Positions 50,663-59,479 of a DNA stretch of 64,000 nucleotides are shown piece after piece. The position numbers were made by a program, and so were the translations under genes. Source of the stretch: Terrabacter sp040702505 (GTDB lineage Bacteria > Actinomycetota > Actinomycetes > Actinomycetales > Dermatophilaceae); the NCBI RefSeq assembly GCF_040702505.1, contig NZ_JBFBLC010000008.1, positions 62,001 through 126,000 of the forward strand, given 5' to 3'. The notes beneath the pieces were generated by a model, which was not told the origin of the DNA, made no database searches, and worked only from the letters and a program-made list of their open reading frames with translations. How positions within the stretch are numbered: position 1 is the stretch's first letter; each line of letters begins with the position of its first letter.

Positions 50663-50767
50663 GTCGAGAGGCCAGTTTCTGCGGGTCCGGCGCAGTCGTA
50701 AGGCCAGTCCCCGTGACGAGGGCTGGCCTTTCGACTGACGCGAGGCCGCAAACTTTGGCCTCTCGAC
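50663..50767. repeat. Converging 32-bp-phased repeat array D
   Basis: Forward cores start at 50663 (GTCGAGAGGCCA) and 50695 (GTCGTAAGGCCA), exactly 32 bp apart. Reverse cores start at 50724 and 50756, exactly 32 bp apart. The two inner cores form a hairpin at 50693-50737. The array fills the gap between the convergent SDR and E2 genes and probably terminates both. Confidence 0.9.
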
Positions 50768-50787
50768 GCTTGAAGCGGGAGGGCGGG

Positions 50788-52242
50788 TCAGCCCCAGACG
50801 AGGGCCTGGGCCGGGTCCTCCATGATCGCGGCGAGGTCGCTGAGGAACCGCGACCCGAGCTCGCCGTCGATGAGCCGGTGGTCGAAGCTGACCGCGAGCT
50901 GCGTGACGTGGCGGATCGCGATCTCGTCGTTGCCGTCGGCGTCGGTGACCACCCACGGCTGCTTGCGGATCGCGCCGAAGCACACGATCGCCGACTCACC
51001 CGGGTTGATGATCGGGGTGCCGCTGTCGACGCCGAAGACGCCGACGTTGGTGATCGTCATCGTGCCGCCCGACATCTCGGCCGGCTGGGTGCGACCCTCG
51101 CGGGCCGTCGCCGTCAGCTGCCCGATGGCCTGTGCCAGCTCTAGCATCGACAGGGCGTGCGCGTCCTTGATGTTCGGGACGATCAGGCCGCGCGGGGTCG
51201 CTGCGGCGATGCCGAGGTTGACGTAGTTCTTCTGGACGATCTCCTGGTTGGCCTCGTCCCACGTCGCGTTCATGCCCGGGTTTCGCTTGACCGCGAGGAC
51301 GAGCGCCTTGGCCAGCACGAGCAGCGGCGTCACCTTGACGTCGCGGAACTCGCGGCTGCCCTTGAGGCGCTCGACGAGCTCCATCGTCTTCGTGACGTCG
51401 ACGGTGACCCACTCGGTGACGTGCGGCGCGGTGAACGCCGAGCCGACCATCGCCTGCGCGGTCATCTTGCGAACGCCCTTGATCGGCGTCCGCTCCTCGC
51501 GCTCGCCGGCACCGAACGGCATACGGTATGCCGTCTCGGCGGGTGCCGCGGCCGGGCTGGCCTGCGCTGCAGCGCCGTTCACTGCTGCACCGCTCGCGTG
51601 GTTGGTGACGTCCTCGCGGGTGATGATGCCGTCGGGTCCACTCGCGGTGACGGTCGCGAGGTCGATGCCGAGGTCCTTGGCGAGCTTGCGCACCGGCGGC
51701 TTGGCCTTGGGTCGGCCACCCGTCGTCGGGGCCACGCCGTGCGCCGCCGGAGCGGGCGACTCGACCCGGGCCGCCGGAGCGGCGGGCTCGGCCACGGGTG
51801 CTGCAGCGGCGATCTGCTCGGTCTCGGTCGGGGTCTTCACCCCGGCAGCGGCCGGGACCGCAGCCTTGCGCGGGCGGCGGGCCGTGGCACCGGCCTTGGC
51901 GCCGTAGCCGACGAGGATCGCCTCCGAGGCGGCGCCGGACTCGGCGGGCGCAGCCGTCTCGCCGGGGATGGACGGCGTGACGGCGGGGGTCTCCTCGCCG
52001 AGTCCGTCGTCGATCGAGATGATCGGCGTGCCGACGTCGATGGTCTCGCCGACCTGGACGAGCAGCTCCTTGACGGTGCCCGCCCACGGGATGGGCAGCT
52101 CGACGAGCGACTTGGCCGTCTCGATCTCGAGGACCATGTCGTTGACCTTGACGGTGTCGCCGGGGGCGACCTTCCACTCGACGATCTCGGCCTCGACGAG
52201 GCCCTCGCCGGGGTCGGGCAGGTTGAACGTCTTGATTGCCAT
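50788..52242 (-). CDS. 2-oxoacid dehydrogenase complex E2 (dihydrolipoamide acyltransferase)
   Basis: The 484-residue E2 moves acyl groups from E1 to CoA. It has a lipoyl domain (1-75, lipoylated Lys44 in IETAKSLVE), a long Ala/Pro/Thr-rich linker, a peripheral-subunit-binding domain (about 178-215, PPVRKLAKDLGIDL) and a catalytic domain with the HxxxDG motif, His455/Asp459. With E1alpha and E1beta upstream it forms an operon; E3 is not in the window. Two-subunit E1 operons in actinobacteria are annotated either as branched-chain 2-oxoacid or as pyruvate dehydrogenase, and sequence alone does not settle this. Confidence 0.94.
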   Translation of the reverse strand: MAIKTFNLPDPGEGLVEAEIVEWKVAPGDTVKVNDMVLEIETAKSLVELPIPWAGTVKELLVQVGETIDVGTPIISIDDGLGEETPAVTPSIPGETAAPAESGAASEAILVGYGAKAGATARRPRKAAVPAAAGVKTPTETEQIAAAAPVAEPAAPAARVESPAPAAHGVAPTTGGRPKAKPPVRKLAKDLGIDLATVTASGPDGIITREDVTNHASGAAVNGAAAQASPAAAPAETAYRMPFGAGEREERTPIKGVRKMTAQAMVGSAFTAPHVTEWVTVDVTKTMELVERLKGSREFRDVKVTPLLVLAKALVLAVKRNPGMNATWDEANQEIVQKNYVNLGIAAATPRGLIVPNIKDAHALSMLELAQAIGQLTATAREGRTQPAEMSGGTMTITNVGVFGVDSGTPIINPGESAIVCFGAIRKQPWVVTDADGNDEIAIRHVTQLAVSFDHRLIDGELGSRFLSDLAAIMEDPAQALVWG

Positions 52243-52260
52243 GTGTGCCAGCGCCTTTCG

Positions 52261-53253
52261 TCAGTACGCGAGCGCGCGGTCGACGCCGTCGAGGATGCGG
52301 TCGAGGTCGGGGAGGAACTCCTCCTCCATCCGGCTCGGCGGGTAGGGGATGTTGGCGCCGTTGACGCGGATGACCGGCGCCTCCAGCTCGTAGAAGCACT
52401 GCTCGGTGACCTGGGCGGCGATCTCGGACGCCATGCCGAGGAAGCTGCTCGCCTCGTGGACGACGACGAGCCGGCCCGTCTTGCGCACCGACTCCACGAT
52501 GGTCTCGATGGGCAGCGGCGAGAGCGAGCGCAGGTCGATGACCTCGATGCTCGTGCCCTCGGCCTCGGCGGCAGCAGCCGACTCGACCATCGTCTTGACG
52601 ACCGGGCCGTAGCCGACCATCGTCACGTCGGTCCCTTGACGGATCACGTTGGCCTCGAAGAGCCCTCGCGGTGCCGACGTCGCGGCCGTGTCGTACTCGG
52701 CGCGGTCGTGGTAGCGGCGCTTGGGCTCGAAGAAGATCACCGGGTCGTCGCAGGCGACGGCCTGCTGGATCATCCAGTGGGCGTCCTCGGGGTTGCTGCA
52801 GGCCACGACGCGCAGGCCAGCGGTGTGGGCGAAGTAGGCCTCGGGGCTCTCCGAGTGGTGCTCCGGGCTGCCGATGCCGCCACCGAACGGGATGCGGATG
52901 ACCATCGGGATCTTGACGGTGCCGAGCGAGCGGGCGTGCATCTTGGCGACCTGGCTGACGATCTGGTCGAAGGCCGGGTAGACGAAGCCGTCGAACTGGA
53001 TCTCGCAGACCGGGCGGTAGCCGCGCAGCGCCATGCCGACCGCGGTGCCGACGATGCCGGACTCGGCGAGCGGGCTGTCGATGACGCGGTCCTCGCCGAA
53101 GTCCTTCTGCAGACCCTCGGTGATGCGGAAGACGCCACCGAGCTTGCCGATGTCCTCACCGATGAGCACGACCTTGGGGTCGGCCTCCATGGCCTTGCGC
53201 AGGCCGTTGGTGATGCTCTTGCCGAGCGTGACCTTCTCCAGCTGGCCGGCCAT
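52261..53253 (-). CDS. 2-oxoacid dehydrogenase E1 beta subunit
   Basis: The 330-residue protein is the transketolase-like beta subunit of a heterotetrameric E1. It has LIGEDIGKLGGVFRITEGL near the N-terminus, VIDSPLAESGIVGTAVGMA (thiamine-activating Glu) and a C-terminal HEASSFLGMASEIAA segment. The ATG overlaps the E1alpha stop by one base (TGATG). It ends 18 nt before the E2 gene. Confidence 0.95.
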   Translation of the reverse strand: MAGQLEKVTLGKSITNGLRKAMEADPKVVLIGEDIGKLGGVFRITEGLQKDFGEDRVIDSPLAESGIVGTAVGMALRGYRPVCEIQFDGFVYPAFDQIVSQVAKMHARSLGTVKIPMVIRIPFGGGIGSPEHHSESPEAYFAHTAGLRVVACSNPEDAHWMIQQAVACDDPVIFFEPKRRYHDRAEYDTAATSAPRGLFEANVIRQGTDVTMVGYGPVVKTMVESAAAAEAEGTSIEVIDLRSLSPLPIETIVESVRKTGRLVVVHEASSFLGMASEIAAQVTEQCFYELEAPVIRVNGANIPYPPSRMEEEFLPDLDRILDGVDRALAY

Positions 53254-54407
53254 CAGTTCGCCTCCTCGAAGCTCGCCTTGTAGGCAAGGTAGGCGGCACG
53301 CTCCGCCTCCATGACGGGGTGGTCCTCGGCGTAGATGTGGTCCCACATCGTCTCGCCAGGCATCGTCGCCATGTTGATGCAGCCGTCGCGCAGCTCGGCG
53401 GCGAACTGGTCGGCCTCCTCGTCGACGCCCGTGAAGAACGCGTCGTCGGCCATGCCCTCGTGGGCCAGGTAGGTCTTGAGGCGCAGGATCGGGTCGCGGA
53501 ACTTCCACTCCTCGACCTCGGCGGAGACGCGGTACTTCGTCGGGTCGTCCGCGGTGGTGTGCGCGCCCATGCGGTAGGTGTAGGCCTCGACGAGCAGCGG
53601 GCCGTTGCCGTTGCGCGCCTCGTCCAGGCAGTGCTGCGTCACGGCATACGTCGCGAGGATGTCGTTGCCGTCGACGCGCACGCCCTTGAAGCCGAAGCCG
53701 CTGGCACGCTGGAAGAGCGGGATGCGGGTCTGCTTCTCGACGGGCTCGGAGATGGCCCACTGGTTGTTCTGGCAGAAGAAGACGACCGGCGCGTCGAAGC
53801 TCGCCGCGTAGACGAAGGCCTCGTTGACGTCACCCTGCGAGGAGGCGCCGTCGCCGAAGTAGCAGATGACCGCGGTGTCGCGGTCGGGGTCGCCGGTGCC
53901 GACGTTGCCGTCCATCCGCACGCCCATCGCGTAGCCGGTCGCGTGCAGCGCCTGGGCCCCGATGACGATCGTGTAGAGGTGGAAGTTGTTCTCCTTGGGG
54001 TCCCACCCGCCCTGGCTGACGCCGCGGAAGAGCTGCAGCGAGCTCTGGGGGTCCATGCCGCGCACGAAGCCGACGCCGTGCTCGCGGTAGGTCGGGAAGA
54101 CGAAGTCGTGCGGCCGGAGCGCGCGGCCGGAGCCGACCTGGGCGGCCTCCTGGCCGAGCAGGCTCGGCCACAGGCCGAGCTCGCCCTGGCGCTGCAGGGC
54201 GTAGCCCTCGGCGTCGAGCCGCCGGATGAGGACGAGGTCGCGGTAGAAGCTCCGCAGGTCCTCGGGAGTCAGGTCCGCGACGTACTTGTCGTAGTCGGGG
54301 TGGGACACGCGCTGACCTTCGGGGGTCAGCAGCTGGATCATGTCCGGGCCACCGTCGCCGACCGCGGGGGTCGGCTGCTGCAGCTCGGCGACAACCTTGT
54401 CGCTCAC
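53253..54407 (-). CDS. 2-oxoacid dehydrogenase E1 alpha subunit
   Basis: The 384-residue protein is the thiamine-diphosphate-binding alpha subunit of E1. The ThDP motif runs from Gly-Asp-Gly at 185-187 to Asn-Asn at 214-215. A phosphorylation-loop-like YRMGAHTTADD segment follows (about 288-298). It starts with GTG behind an AAGGAG ribosome site. It is the first gene of the E1alpha-E1beta-E2 operon. The 265 nt upstream carry no other gene; a promoter is expected there, but I cannot assign its boxes with confidence. Confidence 0.95.
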   Translation of the reverse strand: MSDKVVAELQQPTPAVGDGGPDMIQLLTPEGQRVSHPDYDKYVADLTPEDLRSFYRDLVLIRRLDAEGYALQRQGELGLWPSLLGQEAAQVGSGRALRPHDFVFPTYREHGVGFVRGMDPQSSLQLFRGVSQGGWDPKENNFHLYTIVIGAQALHATGYAMGVRMDGNVGTGDPDRDTAVICYFGDGASSQGDVNEAFVYAASFDAPVVFFCQNNQWAISEPVEKQTRIPLFQRASGFGFKGVRVDGNDILATYAVTQHCLDEARNGNGPLLVEAYTYRMGAHTTADDPTKYRVSAEVEEWKFRDPILRLKTYLAHEGMADDAFFTGVDEEADQFAAELRDGCINMATMPGETMWDHIYAEDHPVMEAERAAYLAYKASFEEAN

Positions 54408-54672
54408 GTGGGGCTCCTTCGCCGGTGAGACCGGCCTACTCGTTCGGCCCGCGGACGGGGGTCACCCGCTCGTCGGCTTCTGGGGGCGCAGGGCCGCCGT
54501 TCGTGACGACGGACACGTGCTTGGTCCTCGGACCGGAACTTACCGGAGAGGCCTGCCAATCTCACAATGCGGGACGACGGTGCAGGTCGGCGCCGTTTCG
54601 CGGGCTTCCTGCCGCCTCCCGGGCGTCGACCGCTTGCGTATGCCGTGTGCCCGGGTGAGTCCCCACGCGCCC

Positions 54673-56088
54673 TCAGCGCCGGGCGCCCCAGTTCCACGGC
54701 GGCGTGCTGAGCAGGCCCTGGCCCTGCACCCTGGTCTCGCCCAGGTCCTTGACCAGGGTGATGCCGCGTGCCGGTGAGCCGAGACCGGTCGGCAGCTCGT
54801 CCTCGTCGTCCAGGTCGGCCAGGCCGTCCGAGCCGCCGGTCGCCACTCCGAGCTCGCGGACGAGGGCAGACGAGTGCGAGACGACGAGGAGCTGGCTGTG
54901 CTCGGAGGCGGCGCGGATCAGCCGGGCCAGCGGCGCCAGCAGGTCGGGGTGCAGCGAGGTCTCGGGCTCGTTGAGCACCATGAGCGGCGGTGGGTCGGTG
55001 GTCAGCAGCGCGGCGACGAGGAGCAGGTAGCGCAGGGTCCCGTCGGACAGCTCTGCGCTGCTGAGGGGCCGGAGCATCCCCGGCTGGTGCAGCGCCACGT
55101 CGAAGCGGCCGCCCTTGACCGTCACGTCGAGGATCGCGCCGTCGAAGGCGTCGGCGACGGCACGGTCGAGCTCTGGCCGGCCGTTCTCGCGGATCGTCTG
55201 CAGGGCGGCGGCGAGGTCGCGGCCGTCGTCCGCGAGGACGGGAGTCCGTGTGCCGACCTGCGGGGTCCGGGCGGGGGCGCCGGCATCGGCACGGAAGCCG
55301 TCGTAGAAGCGCCAGCCGCGGATCATCCGGCGCACGCGCAGCAGCTCGGGCGCCCGCTCCGGGTCGGCCAGCTCGGTGAGCATGCTCTCCCACGGGCGCA
55401 GGGAGCGGGTCAGCTCGGTCCAGCCCGGTCTGGAGCGGCGGCCGCCGGACGTGCCGCTGCCCGCGGCCGCGGCTCCGGTGTCGCGGTAGGCGGCAGGCCG
55501 TGCACCAATGCGCGAGCCCGCTGCCTGGACGGGGTCGGACTCCCACTCGGCACCGTCATCGTCGTCGCCCCAGCCGGAGTCCCAGCCGTCGTCGACCTCG
55601 AAGCCCGACCGGGTCTCGACGACGTTCCAGCGCCGGCGCACCAGTACGGAGCCGGGGCGCATCACCGGGCCGGACCACACGACCTCGCGCTTGATCTCGG
55701 GGTCGCGCAGGAACGCCGAGGCCGCGCCCTCGCCGCCGCCCGACGCCTGCTGCGGCAGCCCCAGGTCGACGAGGTAGCCGAAGTCGTCGGACGCGAAGCC
55801 GAGCTGCAGGCTGATCGGGCCCTTGCGCCGGGTGCCCTGCACGGCGTGCCCCCGGTCGCGCGCTCCTCCGAGCGTCGCCGGCCCGGCCCACAGCGCCGAC
55901 TCGAGGCCGCCCTCACGGGCCAGCGTGCCGACGACGTCACCGCGACCGCACCCCGCGAGCAGCCGCAGCGACCGGTAGAGGCTCGACTTGCCGCTGCCGT
56001 TGGCACCGGTCACGACGTCCAGGCCGTGCAGCGGCACGACGACGTCGCGCAGCGAGCGGTAGCCGGACACGGCGACGGCGGTGAGCAT
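54673..56088 (-). CDS. RecF/SMC-like AAA ATPase (AAA_21 type), stand-alone
   Basis: The 471-residue ATPase has an ABC-type head: Walker A GANGSGKSS (about 28-36), a signature-like ELSDGTLRYLLL, Walker B LMVLNEPETSLHP and a switch His in VVSHSSAL. Between them is a long insertion with a very acidic stretch (DDGWDSGWGDDDD, about 167-179). No TOPRIM nuclease domain follows, unlike OLD proteins, and no partner toxin or nuclease is adjacent. Homologues occur singly in many genomes with unknown function. A TATGGT box 6 nt before the ATG suggests a leaderless mRNA. Confidence 0.88.
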   Translation of the reverse strand: MLTAVAVSGYRSLRDVVVPLHGLDVVTGANGSGKSSLYRSLRLLAGCGRGDVVGTLAREGGLESALWAGPATLGGARDRGHAVQGTRRKGPISLQLGFASDDFGYLVDLGLPQQASGGGEGAASAFLRDPEIKREVVWSGPVMRPGSVLVRRRWNVVETRSGFEVDDGWDSGWGDDDDGAEWESDPVQAAGSRIGARPAAYRDTGAAAAGSGTSGGRRSRPGWTELTRSLRPWESMLTELADPERAPELLRVRRMIRGWRFYDGFRADAGAPARTPQVGTRTPVLADDGRDLAAALQTIRENGRPELDRAVADAFDGAILDVTVKGGRFDVALHQPGMLRPLSSAELSDGTLRYLLLVAALLTTDPPPLMVLNEPETSLHPDLLAPLARLIRAASEHSQLLVVSHSSALVRELGVATGGSDGLADLDDEDELPTGLGSPARGITLVKDLGETRVQGQGLLSTPPWNWGARR

Positions 56089-56094
56089 GTGCCG

Positions 56095-56100
56095 ACCATA
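56095..56100 (-). promoter_or_regulatory. -10 box of the leaderless AAA ATPase transcript
   Basis: Minus-strand TATGGT, then 6 nt to the ATG at 56088; no ribosome site. Confidence 0.55.
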
Positions 56101-56195
56101 GGACCCGCCCCCGACACCTGGCGCCCGCTCGCGCAGGCCCGAGCGCTCGCACCCCGCTGGACCCCCGAGTCGCGGGTCGCGCTCGGGTCAGCGTC

Positions 56196-56606
56196 TCAGG
56201 CTTGCGCTCCTGGGTCGTCGACACCGGGGCCCCGGGCGGACCAGGCGGGGAGCTCCTGAAGGGCCCAGCGGTTGCCGTCGGGGTCGCTGAAGTGGACGAA
56301 ACGCCCCCACGGCAGGCCCTCGACCTCCGAGGCGTCGACGCCTCGGCCGAGGAGCTCGCTGCGCGCCGCGTCGGCGTCGGCGACGACCATCTGGAGGTTG
56401 TCGAGACCGCCGGGCACCACCTGCGTCAGGCCCTTGCCGATGGCGATCGAGCAGGCGGACCCGGGCGGCGTGAGCTGCACGAACCGGATCTCGTCACTGA
56501 CCGTGTGGTCGTGGTCGAGGGTGAAACCGACCTTCTCGACGTAGAAGTCCCTGGCCCGGTCGACATCGGTCACGGGCACCGCCACCAGCTCGAGCTTCAT
56601 CTCCAT
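56196..56606 (-). CDS. VOC-family (glyoxalase/bleomycin-resistance-like) protein
   Basis: The 136-residue protein has the paired beta-alpha-beta-beta-beta modules of the VOC superfamily: LELVAVPVTDVDRARDFYVE at the start and VHFSDPDGNRWALQE at the end. Metal-ligand positions can be suggested (Glu/His at strand ends), but the reaction is unknown. Two ATG codons lie close together; the first (56606) has a TAGGGT box 6 nt upstream and is taken as the leaderless start. Confidence 0.9.
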   Translation of the reverse strand: MEMKLELVAVPVTDVDRARDFYVEKVGFTLDHDHTVSDEIRFVQLTPPGSACSIAIGKGLTQVVPGGLDNLQMVVADADAARSELLGRGVDASEVEGLPWGRFVHFSDPDGNRWALQELPAWSARGPGVDDPGAQA

Positions 56607-56612
56607 GACCAG

Positions 56613-56618
56613 ACCCTA
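56613..56618 (-). promoter_or_regulatory. -10 box of the leaderless VOC transcript
   Basis: Minus-strand TAGGGT, then 6 nt to the ATG at 56606. Confidence 0.55.
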
Positions 56619-56665
56619 GGCGTGGGCACCGACGACGGGGGCCGTTCACGTCACCCGCTCCTTCC

Positions 56666-58108
56666 TCAGCGGGAGCCCTGCTCCCCTTCGTCGTCGCTGA
56701 AGCCCACCGAGGTCGTATGCGTCGTGCTGCCACGCGCGGTGTCCTGCAGCCGCGCGATGGGCCGGGTCGTCCCCCGCCCGCGAACGCCGTCGGTGGCTGG
56801 CGTGGACACGGGCGAGGACCGACGGCCGCGGCGCAGCCGTGCCGACGCCGCGGAGAGCCGGCCGGCGAGAGCGGCTGCGACGCCGGGCCGCGCCGTCGCG
56901 ACGACGACCGCGAGGGTCAGTGCCAGGACGACGACCGCGGCGACCTCCACCCACCCGACGGGCGTCGTGAAGCGAACGAGCCCGGGCAACAGCCCGATCG
57001 AGCGCTCGTCGAAGGAGAGCCGCTCGACGAGCGGACCGCCGACGCTCGCGAGCGCCAGGGCGGTGCCGACCGCGGCGACCACGTGCCCGAGACGTCCGGA
57101 CCTCGCCACCCACCACGCCAGTCCCGCCGCGGCACAGGCGAGCACGGCGACGAGCAGCACCAGCCGTCCCCAGGGATCCGGACCGCCGTACGCGTCGAGG
57201 CGAAGTCCCTCGGAGGAGTAGACCGCCTGCCGTCCCCACGACCAGATGCGCTGCTCGTATCCCTTGGTGAAGTCACCGACCTCGGGCGCCCGCGTCGCGA
57301 TGACGGCGGTGGGCCAGACGGCTGTCGCCGCCGCCAGCAGCACCCCGACGGCACCGAGCGCCGCCGCAGCCCCCCGCACCCGCCGCGGCACGTCGGCCGG
57401 CAGCGACTCGCCCGCGGGCTCCGACCCCATCGGGACCGGCTCCAGCGCCGGTTGCTCGCCCGCAGCACCTTCCGGCGGTGGTCGCCACGACGCCGAGGGA
57501 CGGACGCCGTCGACCGGGCCCAGCCCCGGCGCACCGACCCGCACGGCCGCGTCCGGGTCGCTGAGGCGCAGGAGGGAACGAGCCCGCACGAGCCAGGCGG
57601 ACGGCATACGCAAGCCGATGAGCGAGACCACCGCGAGCGCGACGGCGACGACCGCGGCCAGGGCGGCGACGGACTCGAGCCACCCCGCGAGGGTCGTCGA
57701 GCCCGAGGCCGCCAGCCCGTGCACGTCGTCGCGGACCGGCCGGCCGTGGCGCTGGGCGGCCGACGAGACGAGGTGCCCGAGCAGGGCGGCCCACGCCAGC
57801 GGCGCGACGACCGGCACCCACGCGGCCCGCACGAGCAGCCAGGCGACGACGGCCGCGGCAGCCAGCGTCAACAACAACACGAGGACGACGAGCCCGAAGG
57901 GGTCCCACAGGTCCTGCACCAGGGCGTCCCCGGCGCCCAGTGTGCGCGAGCGCCCCCAGCTCCAGAGCTGCTGGTCGAAGAGGACCACCCCGCCCTGGCT
58001 GTCGAGCGTCGTCAGGTGCCACGTCGGCGCGAGCACCGACGGGACCGCGAGGAGGACGGCGAGCAGCGCGGCCGCGCCGGCCGGGACCCGCTCACGCTGC
58101 AGCGCCAT
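56666..58108 (-). CDS. Uncharacterised membrane protein with internal duplication
   Basis: The 480-residue protein has about eight membrane helices in two sets of four. Each half starts with a helix, then an extracytoplasmic LWSWGR/IWSWGR motif followed by a D-P-F/W-G segment and an Ala/Leu/Val-rich helix, so the protein looks like a tandem duplication. A Pro/Glu/Ser-rich cytoplasmic linker (about 190-240) joins the halves, and a basic, Thr-rich tail follows the last helix. I cannot name a family. The ATG has a strong GGGGGAGG ribosome site. Confidence 0.82.
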   Translation of the reverse strand: MALQRERVPAGAAALLAVLLAVPSVLAPTWHLTTLDSQGGVVLFDQQLWSWGRSRTLGAGDALVQDLWDPFGLVVLVLLLTLAAAAVVAWLLVRAAWVPVVAPLAWAALLGHLVSSAAQRHGRPVRDDVHGLAASGSTTLAGWLESVAALAAVVAVALAVVSLIGLRMPSAWLVRARSLLRLSDPDAAVRVGAPGLGPVDGVRPSASWRPPPEGAAGEQPALEPVPMGSEPAGESLPADVPRRVRGAAAALGAVGVLLAAATAVWPTAVIATRAPEVGDFTKGYEQRIWSWGRQAVYSSEGLRLDAYGGPDPWGRLVLLVAVLACAAAGLAWWVARSGRLGHVVAAVGTALALASVGGPLVERLSFDERSIGLLPGLVRFTTPVGWVEVAAVVVLALTLAVVVATARPGVAAALAGRLSAASARLRRGRRSSPVSTPATDGVRGRGTTRPIARLQDTARGSTTHTTSVGFSDDEGEQGSR

Positions 58109-58154
58109 GCGTCCTCCCCCACCGCGCACCGTCGCGCGGCACCAGTCGTGTCGG

Positions 58155-59333
58155 TCAGCGGGGCCCGAAGCGCCCCGCCACCTCGATGAGCCGTGAGTTG
58201 GCCTCGACCTCGCCGATGGTGACGCGGACGCCGTCCTCGCCGTACTGCCGCACCGTCAGCCCCGCCTCGCCGCAGGCCTGCGAGAACGCCGTCGAGTCAG
58301 CGCCCAGCGGGAACCACACGAAGTTCGCGTCCGAGCGCGGCAGCCGCCACCCCTGGTCGGCGAGCGCCAGCACGACGCGGTCGCGCTCGGCGACAAGGGT
58401 CTCGACGCGCTCCTCGAGCTCGTCGAACGCGTCGAGCGAGGCGATGGCCGCGACCTGGGCGACCGAGTTCACGCCGAAGGGCGTCGCCGTCTTGCGCAGG
58501 GCAGCGGCGACGGGCGGGTGCGCGACGGCGTACCCGACGCGCAGGCCCGCGAGGCCGTACGCCTTGGAGAAGGTGCGCAGCACGACGACGTTCGGGCGGT
58601 GGCGCCACACGTCGAGCCCGCAGACGGCCTGCGGGTCGCGGACGAACTCGACGTACGCCTCGTCGACGACGACGATGACGTCCTCGGGCACGCGGTCGAG
58701 GAAGCGCTCCAGCTCGTCCTGGTGGACGCACGGGCCGGTCGGGTTGTTCGGCGTGCAGACGAGGACGACGCGGGTGCGGTCGGTGATCGCGGCGAGCATC
58801 GCATCGAGACGGTGCCGGGCCTGCTCGTCGAGACCGACCATGACCGGCTCGGCGCCGGCGAGCTGGGTGACGATCGGGTAGGCCTCGAACGAGCGCCAGG
58901 CGAAGACGACCTCGTCGCCCGCGTCGCAGGCCGCGTTGACGATCTGCGCGAGCACCGCCACCGAGCCGGTGCCGGTCGCGATGCACTCCGCCGGCACGTC
59001 GAGCGCCTTGGCGAGCCGCTCGGTCAGCGCCGTGACCGCCATGTCGGGGTAGCGGTTCACCGTCGCCGCGGAGTCCTCGATCGCCGCGAGCACCGACGGC
59101 AGGGGCCCGTAGGGGTTCTCGTTCGAGGAGAGCTTGTATGCCGTCACGCCCGCGGGTGCCGACGCGGGCTTGCCCGGCTTGTAGTCGGGCATCTTCGCCA
59201 GCACGTCACGCAGGCGCACCTTGACGTCCCCGGCCCGCGGGACGGCATACGACTCCCGGGGGGTGGCGCTCTCGGTCACGCTGTCGGGGAGGTCGTCCGT
59301 GTCGGGGGTCGTGGCGTCGGCGGTGTCGCTCAT
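58155..59333 (-). CDS. hisC: Histidinol-phosphate aminotransferase (HisC-type)
   Basis: This PLP enzyme converts imidazole-acetol phosphate to histidinol phosphate; related actinobacterial paralogues are aromatic aminotransferases. The 392-residue protein has SSNENPYGPLPSVL, Asp224 in VVVDEAYVEF and the PLP lysine Lys257 in TFSKAYGLAGLRVGYA. It carries about 40 extra N-terminal residues. It is not next to other his genes, so a phenylalanine/tyrosine aminotransferase role is a real alternative. A TACAGT box lies 6 nt before the ATG. Confidence 0.88.
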   Translation of the reverse strand: MSDTADATTPDTDDLPDSVTESATPRESYAVPRAGDVKVRLRDVLAKMPDYKPGKPASAPAGVTAYKLSSNENPYGPLPSVLAAIEDSAATVNRYPDMAVTALTERLAKALDVPAECIATGTGSVAVLAQIVNAACDAGDEVVFAWRSFEAYPIVTQLAGAEPVMVGLDEQARHRLDAMLAAITDRTRVVLVCTPNNPTGPCVHQDELERFLDRVPEDVIVVVDEAYVEFVRDPQAVCGLDVWRHRPNVVVLRTFSKAYGLAGLRVGYAVAHPPVAAALRKTATPFGVNSVAQVAAIASLDAFDELEERVETLVAERDRVVLALADQGWRLPRSDANFVWFPLGADSTAFSQACGEAGLTVRQYGEDGVRVTIGEVEANSRLIEVAGRFGPR

Positions 59334-59339
59334 ACCCGC

Positions 59340-59383
59340 ACTGTAGAGGCAGTGTCCACGCGCAGTACCGGCCCATGGACACT
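59340..59383. promoter_or_regulatory. hisC -10 box and upstream inverted repeat
   Basis: Minus-strand TACAGT (59345-59340) lies 6 nt before the hisC start. An 8-bp inverted repeat, AGTGTCCA (59351-59358) and TGGACACT (59376-59383), 25 bp centre to centre, sits in the position of the -35 region and upstream, toward the divergent phosphofructokinase gene. It may be an operator for an unknown regulator. Confidence 0.5.
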
Positions 59384-59479
59384 TCCCTGACGGGAGGGGT
59401 GTCGTGTGGCTAGGCTCACATCGTCGCGTCAGTGCCGCCTCGACACCTTCGGCCTGCCCACTCTCTCGAAAGTCAGATC

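Noticed and set aside
54408..54672. A small gene or promoter boxes upstream of the E1 alpha gene
   Set aside because: No frame has a start signal and coding-like composition. The best -10 candidate (TAAGTT on the minus strand) pairs with -35 candidates only at poor spacing (11 or 19 nt).
54673..56088. OLD-family nuclease or Gabija-like defence system
   Set aside because: There is no TOPRIM domain and no UvrD-like helicase partner next to it.
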